Shown here piece after piece: positions 9,053 through 17,472 of a stretch of DNA of 64,000 bases. The notes below the pieces were generated by a model, which ran no database searches, was not told the DNA's origin, and worked only from the letters and a program-made list of their open reading frames with translations. The stretch spans positions 62,001 through 126,000 of the forward strand of contig CAWGNK010000005.1 in assembly GCA_963823945.1 (NCBI GenBank). The letters run 5' to 3'. This DNA comes from Bog-793 sp963823945 (GTDB taxonomy: Bacteria > Actinomycetota > Acidimicrobiia > Acidimicrobiales > Bog-793). Every line of letters starts with the position of its first letter. Positions within the stretch are counted from its first letter, which is position 1. The translations under genes were made by a program, and so were the position numbers.

Positions 9053-10333
9053 ATGCCGAGCTGTTCGGAGGATTTCGCCTTCCGCGGGCTCATCCACCAG
9101 GTGAGCGATCCGACGCTGCCCGCCCGGCTCGACGCCGGGGGTGAGACCGTCTACGTCGGCTTCGACCCGACGGCCGCCAGCCTGCACATGGGCAACCTCC
9201 TGCAGCTGTGCAGCCTGCGCCGGCTGCAGCTCGCCGGCCACCGGCCGATCGCCCTCGCCGGGAGCGGGACGGGCCTCGTCGGTGACCCCGGCGGCAAGAC
9301 CGAGGAGCGGCCGCTCATCTCCCGGGCCGAACTCGACGCCAACCTCGAGGGCATCCGCCCGCAGCTCGCCCGCTTCCTCGACTTCTCGCCGGGATCGGCG
9401 TGCGCCGCCGTCGTCGTCGACAACGGCGACTGGCTCTGCGAGCTGTCGTTCGTCGACTTCCTGCGGGACGTCGGCCGGCACTTCACCGTGAACCAGATGG
9501 TGGCGAAGGAGTCGGTCAGGGCGCGATTCGAACGCCCGGACCAGGGCATCTCGTTCACCGAGTTCAGCTACATGCTGATGCAGGCCTACGACTTCCTCCA
9601 CCTGTTCGACGCCTTCGGCTGCCGGGTCCAGATGGGGGCGAGCGACCAGTGGGGGAACATCACGATGGGCGTCGAGCTCATCCGCAAGGTGCGCGGCGAG
9701 ACGGCCTACGCGCTCACGTCGCCGCTCGTCACGAAACCCGACGGGACGAAGTTCGGCAAGACCGAGGCGGGGGCGCTGTACCTCGACGCCGCCAAGACGA
9801 GCCCGTACGCGCTCTACCAGTACTTCATCCAGGTCGAGGACTCCGTCGTCGGGGCCTACCTGCGGTACTTCACGTTCCTTTCCCACGACGAGATCGGCGC
9901 CCTCGACGAGGCGACGGCGCAGCGTCCCCGGTCGCGGGAGGCCCAGCGGAGCCTCGCCCGCGCCGTGTGCAGCCTGGTCCACGGGGAGACGGAGACGGCT
10001 CGCGCCGAGCGTGCCGCCGGGGCGCTGTTCTCGGAGGAGGTGGCCGCGCTCGACGAGGCGACGCTCCTCGAGGTGTTCGCCGACGCGCCGTCCTCGGCGA
10101 TGGCGCGCGCCGCCCTCGACGGCGCCGGTCTGGACCTGGTCGAGGCGCTGGCGGCGTCCGGCCTCGTCACCTCGAAAAGCTCGGCGCGCACGGCGCTGGG
10201 CCAGGGCGGCGCCTACGTCAACAACCGCCGTGTCGGCCCCGACGCGCGCCTCACGACCGCCGACCTGATCGCCGGGCGCTACGTGGTGCTGCGCCGCGGG
10301 CGGCGCCACCACCACCTGCTGCGCTTCGGGTGA
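9053..10333 (+). CDS. tyrS: Tyrosyl-tRNA synthetase
   Basis: A 426-aa class I aminoacyl-tRNA synthetase charging tRNA-Tyr. It has VYVGFDPTAASLHMGN (HIGH-like signature HMGN), ALAGSGTGLVGDPGGKTEER, the tyrosine-binding VDFLRDVGRHFTVNQM, QMGASDQWGNITMG and the KMSKS equivalent KFGKT. The C-terminus is an S4-like RNA-binding domain (VTSKSSARTALGQGGAYVNNRRV). ATG 9053 gives the normal N-terminus. A CAGGCT box lies 6 nt upstream with no Shine-Dalgarno. Essential translation gene. Confidence 0.96.
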   Translation: MPSCSEDFAFRGLIHQVSDPTLPARLDAGGETVYVGFDPTAASLHMGNLLQLCSLRRLQLAGHRPIALAGSGTGLVGDPGGKTEERPLISRAELDANLEGIRPQLARFLDFSPGSACAAVVVDNGDWLCELSFVDFLRDVGRHFTVNQMVAKESVRARFERPDQGISFTEFSYMLMQAYDFLHLFDAFGCRVQMGASDQWGNITMGVELIRKVRGETAYALTSPLVTKPDGTKFGKTEAGALYLDAAKTSPYALYQYFIQVEDSVVGAYLRYFTFLSHDEIGALDEATAQRPRSREAQRSLARAVCSLVHGETETARAERAAGALFSEEVAALDEATLLEVFADAPSSAMARAALDGAGLDLVEALAASGLVTSKSSARTALGQGGAYVNNRRVGPDARLTTADLIAGRYVVLRRGRRHHHLLRFG

Positions 10334-10339
10334 GTCCCC

Positions 10340-11980
10340 TCAGCCGACCGACCCGAGCGCCTGCTCGGCGAGGGCGAGTGGCAGGCACCCCGTCGCGGCC
10401 AGCGCGTCGTGGAAGGCGTGCAGGTCCCCGCGCCCCTCGGCGAGGTACTCGGCGCGGATCCGCTCGATCTCGAGGCTGCCGGTGAGGTACGAGGGCGCCT
10501 GGGTCGGCCAGGCGCAGTAGCGGCTCACCTCGGCCCGGGCGACCGGTTCGGGCAGCCCGGCGTTCGTCTGCATGAAGGCGACGGCCTCCTCGACGCCGAG
10601 GTCGCCGATGTGCAGCCCGGTGTCGACGACGATGCGGGCGGCGCGGAAGATCCGGGCGTTCAGCTGCCCGAGCTCGGCGCGAGGGTCGGCGAAGTAGCCC
10701 TGCTCGCGCATCATCTGCTCGGCGTAGAGCGCCCAGCCCTCCGAGAAGTACGAGGAGTGGACGAAGTGGCGGACCCGCCTTCTCGTCGCTTTCATCCAGG
10801 TGAGGTGCCAGTGGTGGCCGGGGTAGGCCTCGTGGACGGTGATCGTGGGGATGACGTGGTGGTTGTTGGCCGCGAGGCGGCCGGCGTTGTCGGCGGGTGA
10901 CGTCCCCGCCGGCGGCCACGGCACGTTGAAGTGCCCGACCCGCCCCGGCAGGAACGCCGGCGGGGAGATGTACGAGGCGACGGCGATGATCGGGCGCATG
11001 AACGGCGGCGTGGGCTCGACCCGGCACTCCTCGCCGTCGGGGAAGCTGACGAGGGCTCTCGCCTCGAGGAAGGCGCGGGCTCGGGCCGCCTCGGCCTCGT
11101 AGCGGCCGCGCATCTCCTCGAAGCTCGCCGGGCGGTCCTCGCTCATCGCGGCGAAGACCGGTCGCCAGGTCGGCGCCTGGGGGTCGATCTGCCGGGCGAG
11201 ACCGTTCATCTCCGACTCGAGCTCGGCGAGCACGCCCCGGCCGCGCTGGCGCAGCTCCGCCGCGCCGTAGCCGAGGAGCTCGCGCCGGCGCAGCAGGTTC
11301 GAGTACCGCTCTTCACCGAGCGCGAAGTCCCCTGCCGCCGAGGCGGCGAGCTCGGTGAGGAACTCGAGGAAGCCCCGGAACGACTCTGCCGCGATCCCTG
11401 CGGCCGCACCGACGGCGGCGCGGTCGGCGGGGTCGGCGAACTCCGCCGGCAGCATCTCGGTGAAGTACCCGATCGCCGCCTCGCACTGGCCGATGGCACG
11501 CCCGACGATCAGGGGACTGGCGAGCTCGGCCGAGAGGTTCGCCCGCCCGGCTTCGAGCGCACCGGCCATCGCGCGCAGGCGGCTGGTCGTGTGGCGGGCG
11601 AGCTCGGCTTCGGGGAAGGAGCGGTGGATCACGAGGCTGAGGATCCCGTCGAAGCACGGGTCGAGGTACACCGACGGGTCCCGTTGCCAGGCGCGCCAGG
11701 ATTCGAGGACCTGGCGCCCGCCGATCTCGGCGATGAGGGCGGCACGGTCGACTACCTGGTCCGGCCCGAGCGAGGCGGCGTCGACGGCGCGCAGCCGTGC
11801 GAGCCACGCCGCGTCGTCACGGACCCTGCGGGCGAAGCCTGCGGCGCTGAGATCGTCGATCTCGCCGTGTTCGCCCCGGGCGCCCAGCGCGGTCGCCGTC
11901 ACCGGTGACACGGCGAACTCGTGGGCGAGCCATTCGTCGAGAACTTCGTCGAAGGATTCGTCGGGTCCGGACAGGGTCAT
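10340..11980 (-). CDS. DUF885 family protein, putative zinc metallopeptidase
   Basis: A 546-aa DUF885 protein. The diagnostic zinc-site motif TVHEAYPGHHWHL lies in the C-terminal half, followed by the Glu-containing FSEGWALYAEQMMREQGYF. N-terminal signatures include LDEWLAHEF and a long helical region. No signal peptide is visible, so it should be cytoplasmic. Family members are predicted peptidases; the substrate is unknown. The ATG start is preceded 6 nt upstream by TAGGTT. Convergent with tyrS, with only 6 nt between stops. Confidence 0.85.
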   Translation of the reverse strand: MTLSGPDESFDEVLDEWLAHEFAVSPVTATALGARGEHGEIDDLSAAGFARRVRDDAAWLARLRAVDAASLGPDQVVDRAALIAEIGGRQVLESWRAWQRDPSVYLDPCFDGILSLVIHRSFPEAELARHTTSRLRAMAGALEAGRANLSAELASPLIVGRAIGQCEAAIGYFTEMLPAEFADPADRAAVGAAAGIAAESFRGFLEFLTELAASAAGDFALGEERYSNLLRRRELLGYGAAELRQRGRGVLAELESEMNGLARQIDPQAPTWRPVFAAMSEDRPASFEEMRGRYEAEAARARAFLEARALVSFPDGEECRVEPTPPFMRPIIAVASYISPPAFLPGRVGHFNVPWPPAGTSPADNAGRLAANNHHVIPTITVHEAYPGHHWHLTWMKATRRRVRHFVHSSYFSEGWALYAEQMMREQGYFADPRAELGQLNARIFRAARIVVDTGLHIGDLGVEEAVAFMQTNAGLPEPVARAEVSRYCAWPTQAPSYLTGSLEIERIRAEYLAEGRGDLHAFHDALAATGCLPLALAEQALGSVG

Positions 11981-11986
11981 GGCGCG

Positions 11987-11992
11987 AACCTA
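11987..11992 (-). promoter_or_regulatory. -10 box of the DUF885 gene (TAGGTT)
   Basis: A TAnnnT box on the minus strand ends 6 nt before the ATG, so transcription should begin at or within a base or two of the start codon. Inferred from spacing shared with other genes here. Confidence 0.45.
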
Positions 11993-12038
11993 GACGTTCG
12001 GTCCCCTCCCGTGGACGGGTGGGTGGGGCCGTCGCGTA

Positions 12039-12044
12039 TAGGGT
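12039..12044 (+). promoter_or_regulatory. -10 box of the flavin reductase gene (TAGGGT)
   Basis: TAGGGT sits in TATAGGGT, 7 nt before the GTG start, with no Shine-Dalgarno. It lies back-to-back with the DUF885 promoter, about 45 nt away. Confidence 0.45.
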
Positions 12045-12051
12045 CAGTTTC

Positions 12052-12597
12052 GTGGTTGATTCCCCGAATCCCGACGGGTCCGCCGCCGACGGGTCCGCCC
12101 CCGACGACTTCGACCGGATCCGGCGGCGCGTGCTGTGGCGGATGCCGACGGGCCTGTACCTCGTCGGGTCGGCCGCCGGCGGCGAGCGCAACCTGATGAC
12201 GGCCAACCTCGTCATGCAGCTCTGCATCGACCCGAAGCTCGTTGGCGTCGTCGTCGAGGCGGCGGCCCGCACCCACACGCTGATCACGGAGGGGGGGTGC
12301 TTCGCCGTCTCGCTCATCGCCCGTGACGACCGGGCGATCGTGCGCCGGTTCGTGCGGCCCGCCCGCGACGATCCCGCCGCCCACACGCTGAACGGCGTCG
12401 CCTACCTCGACGCCCCGGTGACCGGGGCGCCGGTTCTGGCCCAGGCGGTGGCCTACGTCGAGTGCCGTCTCGAGCGCAGCGTCGCCCTCGGCTCGCACAC
12501 CTTGTTCGTCGGCGAGGTGGTCGGTGCCGCCTTCGGCGCCGATCCCGACGCCGAGCTGCTGCGCGTCGAGGACACCCGCATGAGCTACGGCGGTTGA
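12052..12597 (+). CDS. Flavin reductase-like FMN-binding protein
   Basis: A 181-aa protein of the split-barrel flavin reductase type. After an Asp/Gly-rich N-terminal tail it reads LWRMPTGLYLVGSAAGGERNLMTANLVMQLCIDPKLVGVVV, the order expected for FMN-binding flavin reductase domains, then ARTHTLITEGGCFAVSLI and a C-terminal HTLFVGEVVGA strand. The natural electron acceptor is not predictable. GTG 12052 is chosen from the promoter spacing; upstream in-frame sequence is shadow of the divergent gene. It is followed 5 nt later by the RNase D gene and may be co-transcribed. Confidence 0.82.
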   Translation: MVDSPNPDGSAADGSAPDDFDRIRRRVLWRMPTGLYLVGSAAGGERNLMTANLVMQLCIDPKLVGVVVEAAARTHTLITEGGCFAVSLIARDDRAIVRRFVRPARDDPAAHTLNGVAYLDAPVTGAPVLAQAVAYVECRLERSVALGSHTLFVGEVVGAAFGADPDAELLRVEDTRMSYGG

Positions 12598-12602
12598 GGG
12601 GC

Positions 12603-13811
12603 GTGGCCACGACCCACCGGGCCACGCCGCGCCCGCGCCGGGCGGAGCGGGTCGAGTTCCGCCGCGTCGCCGACGCCGCGGCGCTGCGATCACTGCTCGA
12701 CGAGCTGCGGGGTGTCGAGGCCTACGCGCTCGACACCGAGTTCCACCGGGAGCGGACCTACTTCGCCCGTCTCGCGCTCTTGCAGGTCGCCTGGCCGGGG
12801 GGGATCGCGCTCGTCGACCCGCTCGCCGTCGACGTCGCGCCCTTCGCCGAGGTGCTCTCGGGTCCGGCGCTCGCCGTCATCCACGCCGCCGAACAGGACC
12901 TCGAGGTCCTCGAACGGGCGTGCGGCACGACGCCGGGGCGGCTTTTCGACACGCAGCTCGCGGCGGGGTTCCTCGGCATGTCGACACCCTCGCTCGCTGC
13001 CCTCGCCGAGCACCTTTTGCACCTGCGCCTCGAGAAGGGCGACCAGCTCACCGACTGGACGCGCCGGCCGCTCAGCGACGAGCAGTGCCAGTACGCGGCG
13101 CACGACGTCGCCCACCTGCTCGAGCTCCACCGGCTGATCGTCGAGCGCCTCGTCGCGACGGGGCGCGGGGCGTGGGCCGAGGAGGAGTGCGCCGCCCTGC
13201 TCGCCCGCGCGCGCCTGCCGGTCGTCCCGGAAGAGGCCTGGTGGAGGCTGCGCCGGGCGCGCCAGCTGCGTGGCGCCGAACGGGGCGTCGCGCAGTCGGT
13301 CGCGGCGTGGCGGGAGCGGCGGGCGCAGGCGCTCGACCGCCCTGTCCGCTTCATCCTCTCGGACCTCGCGCTGGCGGCGATCGCCCACCGGCCGCCGAGG
13401 GACCGGGACGACCTCGCCCACGTGCGCAACCTCGACCTGCACAGCCTGGGAGATCAGGTGGTCGGCGAGCTGCTCGCCGTCGCCGCCGAGGGGACGAAGC
13501 TCCCCCCGGAGGCGATCCACCTGCCGCCGGGTCCCCAGGGGGAGGCCGTCGGCAAGCCGGCCGTCGCCCTCGCGCTCGCCTTCGCGGGCGAGCTCGCCCG
13601 CCACCTGGACATCGACCCGTCGCTGCTGGCGACCCGGGCCGACGTCGTCGGGTTCCTCCAGCAGCCGGCGGAGGGCCGCCTCACGACCTCCTGGCGCCAC
13701 GGGATCGTCGGCGAGCCGCTCATCCGCCTCGTCACGGGGCAGGCGGCGCTCGCGCTCGAGGACGGCTCGCTCATCCTCGAGGAGCGCTCGCACCACCGCA
13801 TCCCCGGCTAG
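12603..13811 (+). CDS. rnd: Ribonuclease D (3'-5' exonuclease with HRDC domain)
   Basis: A 402-aa DEDD-family 3'-5' exonuclease for tRNA 3'-end processing or RNA turnover. Exo motifs seen are ALDTEFHRERTYF (ExoI, DxE), IHAAEQDLEVLE (ExoII) and YAAHDVAHLLEL (ExoIII, YxxxD). An HRDC-like nucleic-acid-binding domain follows (VAAWRERRAQALDRPVRFILSD, then ALAAIAHRPPRDRDDL). The GTG start lies 5 nt after the flavin reductase stop. Its TAG stop interlocks with the convergent GNAT gene at CTAG (13808-13811). Confidence 0.9.
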   Translation: MATTHRATPRPRRAERVEFRRVADAAALRSLLDELRGVEAYALDTEFHRERTYFARLALLQVAWPGGIALVDPLAVDVAPFAEVLSGPALAVIHAAEQDLEVLERACGTTPGRLFDTQLAAGFLGMSTPSLAALAEHLLHLRLEKGDQLTDWTRRPLSDEQCQYAAHDVAHLLELHRLIVERLVATGRGAWAEEECAALLARARLPVVPEEAWWRLRRARQLRGAERGVAQSVAAWRERRAQALDRPVRFILSDLALAAIAHRPPRDRDDLAHVRNLDLHSLGDQVVGELLAVAAEGTKLPPEAIHLPPGPQGEAVGKPAVALALAFAGELARHLDIDPSLLATRADVVGFLQQPAEGRLTTSWRHGIVGEPLIRLVTGQAALALEDGSLILEERSHHRIPG

Positions 13812-14611
13812 CCGACCCCCGGATCGGGCGTCGCGGCTGCGGGGCGTCGCCGCGAGGTGTGGACCTGGTCGCCGATCCGGCGGAAGCCGACCCGCGCGTA
13901 GCTCCGCAGCGCGGTCGCGCTCCCCGGGGTCAAAAAGACGAGCTCGGCGCCGGCCGCGAACGCGGAGCTCGCCAGCGACCAGGTGAGCGAGGAGGCGAGA
14001 CCGTGGCCACGCCGGGCCTTTTCGACGCCGATCCCGGTGATCTCGGCGAAGCCGCCCCGCGGCCCCGAGCAGCACCCCGCGCCGACGACGCGGCCGGAGG
14101 CCGCTTCGAACGCCGCCGCGACGGCACCGCCGTTGGCGAGCACGCGCTGCAGCAGGGCGGCCTCGTCGGTCCCGGCCGGGACGGCCTCCCCGAAGGCGGC
14201 GCGCTGCACCCGGGCCGCGGCGTCGAGCTCGTAGGCCGTGGCGGGCGGGCGGACCGTGAACCCGCTGGGGGTGTCGGGCGGCCGCAGGTCGTCGCGGCCG
14301 GCGCCCATCAGCGTGAGGACCGCCTCGGTGACGAAGCCCGCCTGCGCGAGGGCGCCGCCAAGGGCGGGGCACAGGGCCGGGAAGTACTCGGCGCGCGGGA
14401 CCCGGTTGTGGCGGTCGAACGCCGCGGCGAGCATCGCGACCTCGTCGGGCGTCGGCTCGGCGTCGTCGTCGGGGATGGCGTAATTGAGGTACGGATTGGC
14501 GTCATCGTCGGTGAATGTCGCCAGGAACGGGCCGACCACCTCGACGGTCCGGCCCGCCGACGCCGTCGACCGGACGTGGGCGGCGAGCCGTACGAGGTCG
14601 GCGCGCTGCAC
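13808..14611 (-). CDS. GNAT family N-acetyltransferase
   Basis: A 267-aa protein with a C-terminal GNAT fold: acetyl-CoA pyrophosphate loop GIGVEKARRGHGLASSL (Q/RxxGxG/A variant) and the terminal strand-helix SATALRSYARVGFRRIG. The N-terminal 110 residues are a divergent, possibly second, GNAT-like region. The acyl acceptor is unknown. The GTG start at 14611 lies within the 3' part of the upstream small gene; a start somewhat further upstream is possible. Confidence 0.8.
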   Translation of the reverse strand: MQRADLVRLAAHVRSTASAGRTVEVVGPFLATFTDDDANPYLNYAIPDDDAEPTPDEVAMLAAAFDRHNRVPRAEYFPALCPALGGALAQAGFVTEAVLTLMGAGRDDLRPPDTPSGFTVRPPATAYELDAAARVQRAAFGEAVPAGTDEAALLQRVLANGGAVAAAFEAASGRVVGAGCCSGPRGGFAEITGIGVEKARRGHGLASSLTWSLASSAFAAGAELVFLTPGSATALRSYARVGFRRIGDQVHTSRRRPAAATPDPGVG

Positions 14612-14891
14612 CGGTTCCGAAGCCGCCCGACGCCCGGTTACGCGGGCTGGTCGTCGGGGGCGCGGCGGCCGGGGCCGCGGGGCGCAGGTCGATCGTCAGC
14701 GTGAGGATCCCCTCGGCGAGTTCCGCTTCGGCGTCGCCGACGATCGCGAAGTCCATGTAGTCGAGCTCCATCTGCTCGATGATGCGCCGGCGTTCCGGCC
14801 CCTCGACGGGCGGCATCCCGCGCTGCCGGACCGCGGCGGCGCGTTCCCGGAAGCGCGCGGTCATCGCCGCGGGGTCGAAGCCGTCAGGCAC
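14502..14891 (-). CDS. Small conserved-type acidic protein with Arg/Pro-rich C-terminal run-on
   Basis: The first 70 residues, starting MPDGFDPAAMTARFRER and including PPVEGPERRRIIEQMELDYMDFAIVGDAEAEL, read like a real, compact, charged actinobacterial small protein. I do not know its function. The last 59 residues turn into Pro/Ala/Arg-rich sequence and overlap the GNAT gene by 110 nt. Either the protein has an unusual tail, or a frameshift removed an earlier stop. The GTG start is preceded by TAGCCT with a 6-nt gap. Confidence 0.65.
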   Translation of the reverse strand: MPDGFDPAAMTARFRERAAAVRQRGMPPVEGPERRRIIEQMELDYMDFAIVGDAEAELAEGILTLTIDLRPAAPAAAPPTTSPRNRASGGFGTGAARRPRTARRPRPVDGVGGPDRRGGRPVPGDIHRR

Positions 14892-14897
14892 GCCGTC

Positions 14898-14903
14898 AGG
14901 CTA
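14898..14903 (-). promoter_or_regulatory. -10 box of the small acidic protein gene (TAGCCT)
   Basis: TAGCCT on the minus strand ends 6 nt before the GTG start. It is the same hexamer and gap as upstream of the Cys-cluster gene at 16032. Confidence 0.45.
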
Positions 14904-15019
14904 CCGGGGCCCGCGAATCGTTGGTGACGCCGCGCCCTGTCGTGCGCCGCCGGCTCCTGGCCGCACCGCTCGGCCCCGCCTGCCGTGGCGGATGGGCCAC
15001 GGAGTAGCAGGTCGGGCGG

Positions 15020-15130
15020 TATGCTGACCCCGACAGCCGGGACTCGGTGCGAGTCCCGTCGTGGTCTCGCCAGCAGGGCGTCCCCGGGTGGCCGTGGGCG
15101 ACGCGTCCTCCTGCAAGCAGGGAGCGGCTC
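15020..15130 (+). promoter_or_regulatory. Promoter and structured leader of a small Cys-rich protein
   Basis: TATGCT (15020-15025) is a good -10, so the mRNA should start near 15032 and carry a leader of about 100 nt, long for this window. The leader holds a 9-bp stem closed by GTG (15038-15058, arms CGGGACTCG/CGAGTCCCG). Nearest the gene is a CCTGC-AA-GCAGG hairpin (15109-15122) whose 3' arm includes the first bases of the Shine-Dalgarno AGGGAG (15119-15124). This suggests control of translation, but nothing is proven. Confidence 0.4.
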
Positions 15131-15301
15131 GTGAAAAAGGGACGGCACCGGCGCTTCGAAGAGGCGCGCAGTCTGAAGCGGGCGGTCGAGGTCGTGGTGG
15201 AACCCTGCCCCGAGTGCGGCGCGCGTCCCGAGGAGGACCACGCCAGCTGGTGTCTTTACGATCCCGACGAGCTCGAGGAAGACGCCGAGGACCTGACCTG
15301 A
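15131..15301 (+). CDS. Small protein with CxxC...C, possible metal binding
   Basis: A 56-aa protein beginning VKKGRHRRFEEARSLKRAV, with a basic first half, a central CPECGARPEEDHASWC and an acidic tail DPDELEEDAEDLT. The three Cys plus His suggest a zinc site; the charge split suggests a nucleic-acid- or protein-binding helper. I recall similar short proteins in Acidimicrobiia-type genomes, but no function. GTG 15131 follows Shine-Dalgarno AGGGAG with a 6-nt gap. The 3' end overlaps the convergent Cys-cluster gene by 46 nt. Confidence 0.7.
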   Translation: MKKGRHRRFEEARSLKRAVEVVVEPCPECGARPEEDHASWCLYDPDELEEDAEDLT

Positions 15302-16032
15302 CCTTTCGCCCGCCGCACGACGGGGTGCGGCAGGGGCTGGCGGTGGGCGGCGCGGCTGTCGAGGTAGCCGACGATCATCTTGTAGACCTCCGGGCCGACG
15401 AGCGCGCCGAGTTCGTCGGCGAGGCTCAGGTAGACGGGCTCGGCGGCCACGAAGGCCTCGGGGGCCTCCGTGCACCACCAGTGGAACTCGTCGCCGGCCG
15501 GTCCCCAGTGGCGGCGCTCCCACTGCGTGACCGTCGAGGTGACGTGCCCGCCCTCGTCGGTCGTGTCCTCCCGGCGCACCGGGAGCTGCCAGCAGACGTC
15601 GGGCTTGTACAGGCGCGGCGGCACCCCCGCCTCGAGGGCGGCGCGGTGGAGGGCGCACCCGGGGCCCCCGGGGAAGCCCGGCCGGTTGAGGAAGATGCAC
15701 GCCCCGTCGACGAGCCGCGTCGTCAGGTCCTCGCCCTGTTTCTTCACGACGCCGACGCGCCGCGCCCGGCCGAGGTGCTGGAACTGGTCGGGGGTGAGCC
15801 GCGCCGCGGCGGCCTGCACGCGCCGGGCGTCTTTCTTGTCCGAGAGGTGGGCGCCGTAGCTGCAGCAGCCCTCGACGAGCTCGGCCGCCGGCCCCGTGAG
15901 GACGCCCTGGCAGCCCTCGAAGTAGATGCATTTCCACGCGCTCGCCAGGAAGGTCACGTCGACCACCCAGGTGCGGTCCTCGTCCGGGTCGCCGAAGCTC
16001 ACCCACTCGTGCGCGTCGGCGGGGATGGACAC
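15256..16032 (-). CDS. Cysteine-cluster protein (YkgJ/DUF3109-like)
   Basis: A 258-aa cytoplasmic protein with clustered Cys residues: CIYFEGCQGVL, EGCCSYGAHLSDKKD, ACIFLNRPGFPGGPGCALHRAAL and PDVCWQLPVRRED. The pattern is like the YkgJ/DUF3109 Cys-cluster families thought to bind zinc or an Fe-S cluster; the activity is unknown. The Ser-rich C-terminus overlaps the 3' end of the facing small gene, and the true end may be as given. The GTG start at 16032 has a TAGCCT box 6 nt upstream. Confidence 0.72.
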   Translation of the reverse strand: MSIPADAHEWVSFGDPDEDRTWVVDVTFLASAWKCIYFEGCQGVLTGPAAELVEGCCSYGAHLSDKKDARRVQAAAARLTPDQFQHLGRARRVGVVKKQGEDLTTRLVDGACIFLNRPGFPGGPGCALHRAALEAGVPPRLYKPDVCWQLPVRREDTTDEGGHVTSTVTQWERRHWGPAGDEFHWWCTEAPEAFVAAEPVYLSLADELGALVGPEVYKMIVGYLDSRAAHRQPLPHPVVRRAKGQVRSSASSSSSSGS

Positions 16033-16038
16033 GGGCCG

Positions 16039-16044
16039 AGGCTA
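16039..16044 (-). promoter_or_regulatory. -10 box of the Cys-cluster gene (TAGCCT)
   Basis: TAGCCT ends 6 nt before the GTG on the minus strand and lies across the 3' end of the upstream radical SAM gene, so this gene is likely transcribed separately. Confidence 0.42.
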
Positions 16045-17472
16045 CCGGCGGTCGGCGACACCGGCGAGCTGATTCCGCGTCGGCTCGGCGCAGCAGAACC
16101 ACGGCTCGCTGAGGTGCGGGCGCCCCGCCGGCTCGGGGCCGCGCGTCGCGACGGGCTCCGGGGGACCGGGGTCGCGCCGGCCGAGGCGGGCGAAGACGAG
16201 GGCGCGCACGGCGGCGTAGGTCGCCGCGGCGGGCTCCGCCGTCTCGGCGGCGCGCTCGGTGAGGGCCGCCAGCTCGGCCTGCAACTCGTCGAGGAGCGGG
16301 TCCTCCGCCGACCATCGGTAGCCGAGCAGGGCCGCGTCGAATTCCTGTAGGCGGCCGGCGAGCACGGGGTCGTCGGCCTCGAGCAGGAGCGAGCCCGGCG
16401 GGATGAGGAGGCGGATCGAGTACTGGACCGGGTCGACGTTCGCCACGAGGTCGAACGCGGCGACGAAATCCACGATGTCGACGAGGTCCTGGCGGCAGGT
16501 CCACGGTGTGAACGGCAGCAACGAGGGCCGGATCTCGACGCCCACCTCGCGCAGCTCGGCGACGGCACGGCCGGCGTCGGCCGCCGTGTGGCCCTTGTCC
16601 AGCCGGGCCAGCACGGTGTCGCTCGTCGACTCGAAGGCCGAGACGACGAAGACGAGTCCGAGGTGCGCGAGTTCTGCGACGACGTCGCGGTGGCGCAGCA
16701 GATGGGAGACCTTGATCGTCGCGTCGAACGTGACGCCGGGGTGCCGGGCGTGGAGGCCCCGCGCGACCCGGAGCGCGTGCGCCGGGCGGTTGAGGAAGTC
16801 GGGGTCGGCGAAGCGCACGTGGCCGGCACCGGCCGCGACGAGGCCGTCGACGTCGGCGAGCACCGCTTCGGCCGCGACGGGGCGCGACCGCCCGTTGTAG
16901 ACGACGGGGACCGGGCAGTGCCGGCAGCGGTGGTTGCAGCCCCGGCTCGCCTCGACCGTCCCGACGAGCCGCTCGCCGTCGGCCGTGACGAGACGCGCGT
17001 AGGCCCCGAGACCGGGGAGCCCCGCGCGCCGCGGGAGCACGACACCGTCCGCGCCTGTGGCCCGTGCCCGCCCGAGGTCGACGGCCACCTCGGGGCCACC
17101 CACCGGGCCGTTCCCCGCCAGCCAGCCCGCGAGGGCGGCGCCGGCCTCGCCGGCGACCGCGAGGTCGCTCTCGCCAAGGGCGCCGGTTGCGGCCGCCACC
17201 GGGGCGTACAGGCCGTAGAGGGCGACCGGCACGCCGGGGCGCGTCGCGCGCAGCCGGTCGATCGCCGCCAGCGCAAGCCGCAGGGCGGTGTGCATCGGGA
17301 CGGAGAAGGCGACGGCCTCGGCCCAGCCGACGTCGGCGGCCGGCCACGGCTCGACGGCGAGGTCGACGCTGCGCACCTCGTGGCCCGCCCGGGTGAGCTC
17401 GGCCGCCGGCCAGGCGAGGCCGAGCGGCTGCGCGCCGAGCTCGTAGGTCGAGACGAGTAGAACCCGGCTCAC
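16042..17472 (-). CDS. Radical SAM protein with CCAEP tail
   Basis: A 476-aa protein. Residues 1-150 resemble a B12-binding-type Rossmann region (RVLLVSTYELGAQPLGLAWPA). The radical SAM motif is C179-x3-C183-x2-C186 in ASRGCNHRCRHCPVP. The protein ends with PWFCCAEP (C460, C461) 15 residues before its C-terminus. This matches, from memory, the family named CUAEP/CCAEP-tail radical SAM (seleno)protein, in which some members carry selenocysteine at the second position. Here both codons are TGC. GTG 17472 overlaps the ATP-grasp stop as GTGA, so the two are translationally coupled. The substrate is unknown. Confidence 0.85.
   Translation of the reverse strand: MSRVLLVSTYELGAQPLGLAWPAAELTRAGHEVRSVDLAVEPWPAADVGWAEAVAFSVPMHTALRLALAAIDRLRATRPGVPVALYGLYAPVAAATGALGESDLAVAGEAGAALAGWLAGNGPVGGPEVAVDLGRARATGADGVVLPRRAGLPGLGAYARLVTADGERLVGTVEASRGCNHRCRHCPVPVVYNGRSRPVAAEAVLADVDGLVAAGAGHVRFADPDFLNRPAHALRVARGLHARHPGVTFDATIKVSHLLRHRDVVAELAHLGLVFVVSAFESTSDTVLARLDKGHTAADAGRAVAELREVGVEIRPSLLPFTPWTCRQDLVDIVDFVAAFDLVANVDPVQYSIRLLIPPGSLLLEADDPVLAGRLQEFDAALLGYRWSAEDPLLDELQAELAALTERAAETAEPAAATYAAVRALVFARLGRRDPGPPEPVATRGPEPAGRPHLSEPWFCCAEPTRNQLAGVADRR

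Noticed and set aside
15038..15058. tRNA T-arm-like sequence
   Set aside because: A perfect hairpin with a 3-nt loop and no cloverleaf around it; not a tRNA.
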